Below are positions 55,128 through 64,000 of a DNA stretch of 64,000 nt, piece by piece. The notes below the pieces were generated by a model. The model saw only the letters and a list, made by a program, of their open reading frames with translations, was not told where the DNA came from and made no database searches. This DNA is from Ficedula albicollis (Eukaryota > Chordata > Aves > Passeriformes > Muscicapidae). The DNA is taken from positions 35,056,194-35,120,193 of the forward strand of contig NC_021673.1 in the NCBI RefSeq assembly GCF_000247815.1. Direction: 5' to 3'. The position numbers were made by a program, and so were the translations under genes. Each line of letters begins with the position of its first letter. The first letter of the stretch is position 1.

Positions 55128-55462
55128 CCTAATCAGTAGTTCCGATTCAACCTTATGAGATATACACTTTCAAGGAAAATAGATTGAAAAGACAAAATAA
55201 CGGTAAAAGTAGTAGTTGAAACATTCTCCGTGTGGACCAAAGGCTTACACTGTGATACTGTCCTAATCAGTAGTTACGATTCAACCTTATGAGACATACA
55301 CTTTCAAGGAAAATAGATTGAAAAGACCCCTAATCAGTAGTTCCGATTCAACCTTATGAGATATACACTTTCAAGGAAAATAGATTGAAAAGACAAAATA
55401 ACGGTAAAAGTAGTAGTTGAAACATTCTCCGTGTGGACCAAAGGCTTACACTGTGATACTGC
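55128..55462. repeat. Triplicated block: 134-bp, 67-bp partial and 134-bp copies
   Basis: The string 'cctaatcagtagtt' starts at 55,128, 55,262 and 55,329. Copies one and three span 134 bp each and are nearly identical, both ending with 'caaaggcttacactgtgata'. The middle copy is a 67-bp partial one that stops after 'agattgaaaagac' and has two private changes (ttacgat, gacatac). The sequence has no coding potential. Confidence 0.9.
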
Positions 55463-55854
55463 CCTATAAAAAATAGCACAAAAGCATTCTCCGGTCCCAT
55501 TCCTGCTCGTGTTAGTGAAACGTGTAATCCCTTTGAAGTTACATGGCAAAGAGGGCTCCTCGCATGATCAAAATCAAGTTTGCTCCCAAATGCCTAGGCA
55601 CAAGAGAAGACTTTTTTTTCCCTAGAGTGCCCATTGATTTCATTGGTCTTTCCAAGCTTGAAACAGGAGTAACTGTGACCTGTAATATTTTATGACACAT
55701 AAACCATAAAAGAATAATGTTAACAACGAGGGTCGGCCAAGTAGTGTGCCTGAGGGAGAAAAGGAATGTTTGTCTTGGAAAAGGAGAAAGGCAAAAGGGA
55801 AAGAGAAGGAGAGAGAGAAAGAGAGAAAAAGTGAGAAAGGCAGACAAAAAAAAA

Positions 55855-55887
55855 AAGGAAGGAAAGGAAGGAAGGAAGGAAGGAAGG
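55855..55887. repeat. (GGAA)n tract leading into (GAAA)n
   Basis: Irregular GGAA units directly adjoin the long GAAA tract and sit inside a purine-only stretch that begins further left. Confidence 0.9.
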
Positions 55888-56675
<788 letters not shown>

Positions 56676-56924
56676 AAGAAAGATTCTCATAATACATTAC
56701 GTATCTGTTTATTCATATATTATTAATTTCATTATTTATGTAATGCTTTTTTGTGGTTACAAATTTACTGTGATCTCACAGAGCTAATTACTAAAGAAGA
56801 AAAAAAAAGATATCTTTCTCCTAAGATGACGAGGGAAACATTCCTAAAGTACTCTTTCCTCCTTAAAAATAAAATTAAATTAAATTTTAAAAAATAATAA
56901 AAAATAAAAAAGACAGCCCCTTTC

Positions 56925-57125
56925 ATCCCCCCGTACCCAGGGCCCGGAGGTGCCTCCCCCGGCGCCGTCCCCAGCGCGGCGCTGCCGCCCGGGCTCGTTC
57001 GGAGCATCCCCAGGGCCTGACCGGGAGCTCAGAGCCTTCCGTGCCCAGGGTCCCCCGGCAATTCCTGGGTGGGAGGGGGCATCGCTCCCGAAAAGCAGTT
57101 TGCCGCTAAAGAGCCGCTCGAGTCT
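56925..57125. promoter_or_regulatory. CpG-rich block beside the HOXA1 3' enhancer
   Basis: GC- and CpG-dense sequence with 'ccccggcgccgtccccagcg' and 'gagccgctcgag'. It lies about 600 bp left of the DR5 RARE and borders sequence that looks conserved. It could be part of the HOXA1 3' enhancer complex or a promoter for a noncoding RNA. No reading frame of interest is present. Confidence 0.5.
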
Positions 57126-57200
57126 ATAGCCCAAACGTGAGCTGCCATTAGAGAGTTACTAATAAATCCCTATTAAGCATGCATTTATGCAGTGATTATG

Positions 57201-57213
57201 TGAACTTTGGCCT
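57201..57213 (-). promoter_or_regulatory. Candidate DR1 nuclear receptor site
   Basis: On the minus strand the sequence is AGGCCA A AGTTCA: two nuclear-receptor half-sites in direct repeat spaced by one base. DR1 elements are bound by RXR homodimers, RXR-RAR in some contexts, HNF4 and COUP-TF. It lies about 510 bp from the DR5 RARE. The context, with 'gcatgcatttatgcagtgat' just left of it, has a homeodomain/POU-site flavour. A match of this kind can arise by chance. Confidence 0.4.
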
Positions 57214-57242
57214 TTGCAGAGCCAGCAATTAACGGCGACGTC

Positions 57243-57600
57243 TATCGCGGTTTTGCCCAGATTTCTGCTCTTTTCCCTTGCAGGATGGAGAGGGGAACAC
57301 GGCTCCATCAGCTCCTCCAGCTGCCGGGTGCCTCCCCGGCCATCCCTTTCCTCATCACTGCGAGGAGAAAGCCCCAAGTACCCCTCCCTTTGCCCCCGGA
57401 CCCCCGCTTGAAAATGCAGAGTCCTTTGCGGGATGGTTTTTTTTTTCCCCTCGCTCCGGTACCTCTCCGGGGTATACCCGCCTGAGCGTCGGATGAAGCG
57501 CGGGGAAGATGCCGAGTTTTTGCTGTCTCCGCAAAATAGCGGAAAGCTGTTAAAATTTAGTAAAAATACGCTGGGCAAAAATGAGAGGAAAATTGCCACT
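57243..57600. other. Noncoding sequence of the HOXA1 3' flank
   Basis: Moderately GC-rich sequence with scattered CpGs between the CpG block and the RARE. No gene seen. Confidence 0.5.
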
Positions 57601-57725
57601 GCCGGGGAGACAGCGAGAGAGAGAGAGGGAGAGGGATGACTCTGTAATTGTTGCCTTTATCAAAGCTGTGAGATTAACTACTGGGATTTATTCTAAAGTG
57701 ACCCATCACCGAATTCATTTCTGCT

Positions 57726-57742
57726 TGAACTTTCGGTGAACC
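57726..57742 (-). promoter_or_regulatory. HOXA1 3' DR5 retinoic acid response element
   Basis: On the minus strand this reads AGGTTCA CCGAA AGTTCA, that is half-sites GGTTCA and AGTTCA spaced by five bases and preceded by A. It matches the DR5 RARE known from the enhancer 3' of mouse and human Hoxa1, including the CCGAA spacer, as I recall it. That element binds RAR-RXR and drives retinoic-acid induction and early neural expression of Hoxa1. It has the same strand sense as HOXA1 and lies 5.4 kb from the stop codon (about 3.1 kb if the poly-G run is discounted), comparable to the few-kilobase distance in mouse. Flanking sequence such as 'aaatattgatcggtttcaat' (about 57,816-57,835) may be part of the same enhancer. 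Confidence 0.93.
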
Positions 57743-58061
57743 TGAGATTAAAGAGGGGAGAGCAGCTAAGCAGTTTGTTGTTAGCTGCCTTTTCAACAGC
57801 CCTTTCAGACTGAGTAAATATTGATCGGTTTCAATCTGATTGCCCCAGAGGAAAACACCAAAGCATCTCAATAGCCTCCAAAAGTAAACTTTAAAGGTGA
57901 ACAGCAAAAATGGCCTTAAGTATGATAGGAAGATACTAAACTCCGTTTGACATTTGAATGCAATTTGTGTTGACGGGTTTTGATGAGATGCGGGGGTTTT
58001 TTCTTCATTTTTCCCCCGAGGTTCTAGTGAGATTTTTTTTTTTTAATTTAAAAATGTGTAA

Positions 58062-60361
<2,300 letters not shown>

Positions 60362-60530
60362 AAACGGTTTTTTTGTGATTGAAACTATAAGCTAGAGATT
60401 TTCATTTCTCTTCGCTGCACCCCTGAACCCAAAAGCTGATGGTATCGAAATAATGTTAACGCTAACAAAATGAGACAGGATCGGGAGGTTTGGAGCGTCT
60501 TTGCTTGGCATACATTATGACTGCGGGGGG

Positions 60531-60576
60531 ATATATATACACATATATATCCCGATATATATATATATATATATAT
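60531..60576. repeat. (AT)n dinucleotide tract
   Basis: Alternating AT interrupted by 'acac' and 'cccg'. It can extrude as a cruciform and is prone to length change. Confidence 0.9.
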
Positions 60577-61928
60577 TAGGTTTGGGCTTGGAAAGAGATG
60601 GAATTCTTTGCCCAAGAATCGCTCATCGCAGACGGACGCACTGACAAGTGTCTTGTCTCTCGTATTTAGGCTGTAATTTATGGCCGCTCTTTCTAACACA
60701 TTAAGTCAACACCGGTGGAATCGAGTTGTAGATCCGGATTCCAGCAATGTTTAGATCCAGATTTCGATATTGAAATGCCCCCATTGGCATGTAAATGCCA
60801 CTTTAACACATCCAAGACTCTGGAAGAAGGCCATCTGTTTTGCTTTGTGGCTTTACACTAATAAACAAAAGGTAAAGTATATGGCAGGAGGGGAAATGAA
60901 AGAAATAGAGGCATCGGCGGGTGCCTTTGGAGACAGCCCTGCTCCCTTGCAGATAGCTCGGCTCTTGATATGGCCGCCGCGCCTTGCAAATCAGGGCTTG
61001 TCTCTTTTGACACCGAAGTGAAGAAAATTTCGTTGACTCTCTGCAGATCCCGCAAAGCAATGCCTGCGTGGGCAGACCAGCCTCAGGAGAAGCCCGCTGG
61101 CACTTCCCGCAGCTGGGCCGGGTGAAGAAGATGTTAGGCGTGTTTGCGTTGTAATTCAAGAGGCATCAGTGACTGGAGACATCCCCCGTCCAGCTGAGCG
61201 TGCCTCTGCTCTGTCCTGCCACCCAGGTTCTCCCCACAGAGGATCCTCTCCCTTCCCAACCTGTTCGCTTGACATTTCTTGGAATAGTTATTATATTTAC
61301 CTGCAAGAGCTTTCTCTCCTCCACACCCGGGGGAGGCGGGGGTGGAAGGGTACCAAGAAAGAGGGGAAGGGACGGTGCAACGGCCTGGGGTTAACGCCAA
61401 AAACACACTGGGAGCCATCTCTCACTTTGGCACCCCGTCAAGCGCTGGGGATTGCAGCTTGGGGTGGGAGAGAGAAGCCAAGCCGGACAAGCTTAGTGCC
61501 CGGGCTAATTAAATGTGCAGTCCTCAGAGAGGGGCCTGCAGTGTGGGGAAAGACTGGCTGAAGAGAGTTTCTGCTTTTGAAGGGTGCTCTGTTTATTTAA
61601 GTGTCAGCATCCATCCCGAGGTGAAAAGGTTAGCACTTGACCCAGGAAGTTCTCCTGTTTGTGCTTCAGAATTAGATTGGGATCATAAATTCCTCCCAGT
61701 AACAGAGAATGGAGAGAAGGGGCTTATGTTGTCAAAAAATAATATTATTTGGGCATAGGAGAGGAAGAAGTTTTGTGTAGGAAGTCAGATTGGACTGACA
61801 GAGCTCTGACTCTGACAGAACAACATAGGCTGTAAGTAAGTAAGGTTGTGAGACTCTTATCCCCTTTTCCCCTTGGAAAGACCCCAGTAGAAGAAAATAA
61901 GGGAAACAAAACTGCAGAGCCCAGCCTG

Positions 61929-61947
61929 TGACTCAGCTCTGACGTCA
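61929..61947. promoter_or_regulatory. Paired AP-1 (TGACTCA) and CRE (TGACGTCA) sites
   Basis: A consensus AP-1/half-MARE site at 61,929-61,935 and a full palindromic CRE at 61,940-61,947 lie with starts 11 bp apart, about one helical turn, just past the HOXA1 polyadenylation site. The motifs are exact. Binding by bZIP factors (CREB/ATF, AP-1, MAF) is inference. Confidence 0.45.
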
Positions 61948-61989
61948 CGCAGAGGTAGGCAGACGAGGGCTACCTGAAAGCGGAATATA

Positions 61990-61995
61990 TTTATT
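61990..61995 (-). terminator. HOXA1 polyadenylation signal AATAAA
   Basis: TTTATT on the plus strand is AATAAA on the mRNA strand. I found no other canonical AATAAA between here and the stop codon. Cleavage would fall about 10-30 bases lower, near 61,960-61,980. Its position just beyond the miR-99/100 seed match supports it as the true 3' end. Confidence 0.75.
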
Positions 61996-62010
61996 ACAGA
62001 CATTATAAGG

Positions 62011-62017
62011 ACCCGTA
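62011..62017 (-). promoter_or_regulatory. miR-99/100 seed match in HOXA1 3' UTR
   Basis: The plus strand ACCCGTA gives TACGGGT in the mRNA, pairing with bases 2-8 of the miR-99/100 family (7mer-m8). HOXA1 is a reported target of this family in mammals. The site is close to the polyadenylation signal. Confidence 0.65.
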
Positions 62018-62029
62018 AATCCTGCCCTG

Positions 62030-62050
62030 GATTCCACCACTGGTGGAATC
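62030..62050 (-). other. Perfect inverted repeat in HOXA1 3' UTR
   Basis: Arms GATTCCACCA (62,030-62,039) and TGGTGGAATC (62,041-62,050) around a single C. In RNA it can fold as a 9-bp stem with a 3-base loop, 13 bases upstream of the miR-99/100 site in the mRNA sense. A function in structure or protein binding is inference. Confidence 0.6.
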
Positions 62051-62670
62051 ACAGAGACTTTCATGATTGTACAGAAAAATCAGGAGGACATTTTGCTCAC
62101 ACACGACAACTGATAGAACTCAGTGTACCCGCAGTACAGCAAAGCACGGTGCGTCATGCAAAGGTCTGGACACCAACCACAGAAATTATACATTCATTTG
62201 GCCATTTGTCACATTCACGAGTAGTTTGAAAAGACATCGAGTCTAAAGGAAGGTTAATATGAAAATAGGAAGAGGCGAGGTCTTCTGGATGGTTGTACCC
62301 TTCAGCTGAGCATAATCCAGCACAGCTTTTGGGGCAGGGGGAAAAGGAGAGGGAGCAAGCACACCGGGTAAGGTTTAAAAAACCTAGTGCAATTGAAGCC
62401 TTGTTTGTCACATTTAAAGAAATAGCGCTACTTTTTTGAGGTATCTGCTTGAGCTTAAGACGTTTACTTGATACGGTCATCTACTTTACCAATATAAAAA
62501 CGGATCCAGTTTGGCGAATGCACTCACCCTGCTTAACCTGATAATCGAAACATCATTCTAGAAAAATCTGTAAAAAGATAAATCTCTCGGACAAAGTATT
62601 TACAAGCAACAAACTCATTGACACGAACAAAGAATACATTAAATTAAGGGGATGAAAGTCCTATAAGTCG

Positions 62671-62678
62671 TGTAAACA
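62671..62678 (-). promoter_or_regulatory. miR-30 seed match (8-mer) in HOXA1 3' UTR
   Basis: The plus strand TGTAAACA gives TGTTTACA in the mRNA, a full 8-mer for the miR-30 family. HOXA1 has been reported as a miR-30 target in mammals. Confidence 0.6.
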
Positions 62679-63024
62679 CTTGCAATAGTGCATCTCTTTG
62701 TGAGGTTATGTACCCTAAATAACCTGTCTTTCACTCAGGGAAACTCGGTGGAGCGCCCTTGCAGTGGAGGAGGGAGACCCTTACGCGTTTGCCAACACAT
62801 CTTCTCCCGCAGAAAAGGAAGGGGGGACCGGGAAGAAAATCCCCTGGCACCACGGCCCCGGGACCCGGCGGAACCGGCACCCCCGGGGCTGGACAGCGGC
62901 GGGGGAGGCGGAGGTAGCGGGGGAGGGAGCGGCAGCTCGCCGGGACCTCTCGGGGTTACCGACCGACCGAGGGACCGACAAAACGGCGGCGGACGGACGC
63001 GAGCCCGCTGGCGGGGGCGGCCGT

Positions 63025-63086
<62 letters not shown>
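63025..63086. repeat. 62-base G homopolymer next to the HOXA1 stop codon
   Basis: Pure G run flanked by 'cggggg' and GC-rich sequence, starting 24 bases past the stop in the mRNA sense. As with the 2.3-kb run, it probably reflects no-signal bases or an unresolved GC-rich stretch rather than true sequence. Confidence 0.9.
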
Positions 63087-63109
63087 CGGCCGTCGGGGCG
63101 CGGCCGGTC

Positions 63110-63521
63110 TCAGTTGGAGGCAGCGAGCGTGTCCGAGGCGGAGGAGGCGGGCGAGGCGCTGCAGGGCGAGGAGCAGGACTTCTCCGACGAGTCCTCTGCC
63201 TTCTCCTCGCAGCCCGTGGGGGTGGCGGGGGAGATGGGCAGCAGCCCCTCTTTCTCCCGTTTCTTCTGCTTCATCCGCCGGTTCTGGAACCAGATCTTCA
63301 CCTGCGTCTCGTTGCGTTGGAGGGCTTCATCCGCCGGTTCTGGAACCAGATCTTCACCTGCGTCTCGTTGAGTTGGAGGGAGGCGGCGATCTCCACCCGC
63401 CTGGCCCTGGTCAGGTATTTGTTGAAATGAAACTCCTTCTCCAGCTCGGTGAGCTGCTTGGTGGTGAAGTTAGTTCTGACGGTGTTGGGCTGCCCCACGA
63501 AGCCGTACTCGCCAGCCTTGC
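63110..63521 (-). CDS. HOXA1: HOXA1 exon 2: homeodomain and C terminus, frame broken by duplication
   Basis: Last coding exon of HOXA1, a homeodomain transcription factor that acts with PBX/MEIS in the nucleus to pattern the hindbrain. The exon opens after 'ccttcgcag' at 63,521. It encodes [11 protein letters not shown], then the homeodomain from Pro1 at 63,489, with HOX1-specific residues ([37 protein letters not shown]) and helix 3 [12 protein letters not shown] including Trp48, Phe49 and Asn51. The tail is [11 protein letters not shown], a Ser/Glu-rich segment and DTLAASN, then TGA at 63,110-63,112. As written, a 56-bp tandem duplication (63,269-63,380) shifts the frame after Lys55 of the homeodomain. 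Eight wrong residues follow, then a stop at 63,298-63,300. Removing one copy gives 117 complete residues, the usual size for this exon. The gene identity is certain; the break is probably an assembly fault. Confidence 0.95.
63269..63380. repeat. 56-bp tandem duplication inside the HOXA1 homeodomain
   Basis: Copies at 63,269-63,324 and 63,325-63,380 begin 'cttcatccgccggttctgg' and end 'gttggaggg'. The only difference is C at 63,315 versus A at 63,371. The A copy encodes the expected [18 protein letters not shown]. The C copy is in frame only from within LNET onward. Because 56 is not a multiple of three, both copies cannot be read through. Confidence 0.97.
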
Positions 63522-63952
63522 CTGCGAAGGGACATGCAGCGGTGAGTGGGAGAGCACAAATGATTTATAGGCGATGTAATCAATATGTCCACACCGGCTA
63601 AGTGATAGGGAGCAAGAACTTCCTAGGATAAGAGGGAAACCCCGGCAGAGTGAGTGATGGAGTGCGAGGTGCTAAACCGGAGTCAGCCTCTAGTGTCAGA
63701 GCAAACTTGATAAGTGGTTTATGAATTACCAGAAATATGACCACGGGAGAGGAGGAGAAGGGGGAGTCAGGAATAAGTGAGGAATAAGTGGCGCTGGCTT
63801 TCAGCTCGGCGGGCAGACAGCCGCGGCTGCTCCCAGAGGTACGGGCCGCCCTACCTGCCCAGCGTCCCGCGGGATACCGCACCTCTTTCCCCGCACCCGC
63901 GGCCGAGAGAAAGAGAGCAGTCCCCTCCCCGGTCCTCCAGCCGGCCACTGAC
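63522..63952 (-). other. HOXA1: HOXA1 intron
   Basis: A 431-bp intron with GT donor (ACAG|GTCAGT, 63,952-63,951) and AG acceptor (CTTCGCAG, 63,523-63,522). It splits the Gly codon after PPKT in phase 1, the conserved position for HOX1 genes between the PBX motif and the homeodomain. A small tandem 'ggaataagtga' pair lies near 63,770. Confidence 0.92.
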
Positions 63953-64000
63953 CTGTTTTGGGTGGGTTTCTTTTCACTTTCATCCAGTCGAAGGTCTGCG
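63953..64000 (-). CDS. HOXA1: HOXA1 exon 1, 3' end (cut by the window edge)
   Basis: Only the last 48 bases of exon 1 are in the window. They encode QTFDWMKVKRNPPKT plus the first base of a Gly codon. TFDWMKVKRNPPKT is the extended hexapeptide by which HOX1 proteins contact PBX; the FDWM core distinguishes paralog group 1. The start codon, the histidine-rich N-terminal region and the promoter lie beyond position 64,000. Confidence 0.96.

Larger units (their letters stand above)
61971..63109 (-). other. HOXA1: HOXA1 3' untranslated region
   Basis: Sequence from just after the stop codon (63,110) to the probable cleavage zone below the AATAAA signal. The length of about 1.1 kb fits a HOXA1 messenger. 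It carries an 8-mer miR-30 seed match, a 7-mer miR-99/100 seed match and a perfect inverted repeat (listed separately). A 62-base G run (C on the mRNA strand) begins 24 bases after the stop and probably marks unresolved GC-rich sequence. The exact 3' end is inferred from the signal, not from transcripts. Confidence 0.75.

Noticed and set aside
62711..62716. Possible miR-10 site in the HOXA1 3' UTR
   Set aside because: Only TACCCT on the plus strand, pairing with miR-10 bases 1-6; the canonical ACAGGGT match is absent. The same applies at 62,296-62,301.
62688..63570. Plus-strand frames of up to 268 codons across HOXA1 exon 2
   Set aside because: They are antisense shadows of a GC-rich coding exon extended by the G run.

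Overview
The window is vertebrate nuclear DNA, most likely from a bird. It holds the 3' half of HOXA1 on the minus strand at the right edge (about 61,970 to 64,000) and about 62 kb of the noncoding DNA 3' of the HoxA cluster to its left. The gene call rests on a near-canonical HOX1 homeodomain, the paralog-group-1 PBX-binding motif (TFDWMKVKRNPPKTG) and the expected single intron. The bird call rests on an old CR1-type LINE 3' end at the left edge and the generally low visible transposon content; a non-avian reptile cannot be excluded.

Layout. 1-244 is a decayed CR1 3' end. About 245-53,990 is AT-rich, CpG-poor DNA with no recognisable gene. It is marked by several local tandem duplications (15.7, 17.5, 22.5-23.0, 24.9-25.4, 27.6-27.9, 40.7 and 47.5 kb) and two exon-like stretches of uncertain status (6.1 and 12.3 kb). 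SKAP2, the expected next gene to the left in amniotes, was not found. From about 54 kb the composition changes: a CpG island near 54.1-54.4 kb, tandem copies at 54.5 and 55.1-55.5 kb, a 788-bp (GAAA)n tract at 55.9-56.7 kb, a second CpG-rich block at 56.9-57.1 kb, and then the conserved HOXA1 3' regulatory region. The key element there is a DR5 retinoic acid response element at 57,726-57,742, which matches the known Hoxa1 3' RARE. A 2,299-base run of pure G (58,062-60,360) separates the RARE from the gene and is almost certainly an assembly or sequencing artefact.

HOXA1 itself runs right to left: the end of exon 1 (63,953-64,000, cut by the window edge), a 431-bp intron, exon 2 (63,521 down to the stop at 63,110), and a 3' UTR of about 1.1 kb ending at a single AATAAA signal (61,990-61,995). 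The UTR carries seed matches for miR-30 and miR-99/100, plus a perfect inverted repeat. As written, exon 2 is broken by a 56-bp tandem duplication inside the homeodomain recognition helix that shifts the frame. With the poly-G runs nearby, this looks like an assembly fault rather than a true null allele.

How the parts act together: the DR5 RARE, with possible DR1, CRE/AP-1 and CpG-island elements near it, is the expected retinoic-acid switch for HOXA1. The UTR sites suggest post-transcriptional damping of the same gene. No new protein-coding system was found.
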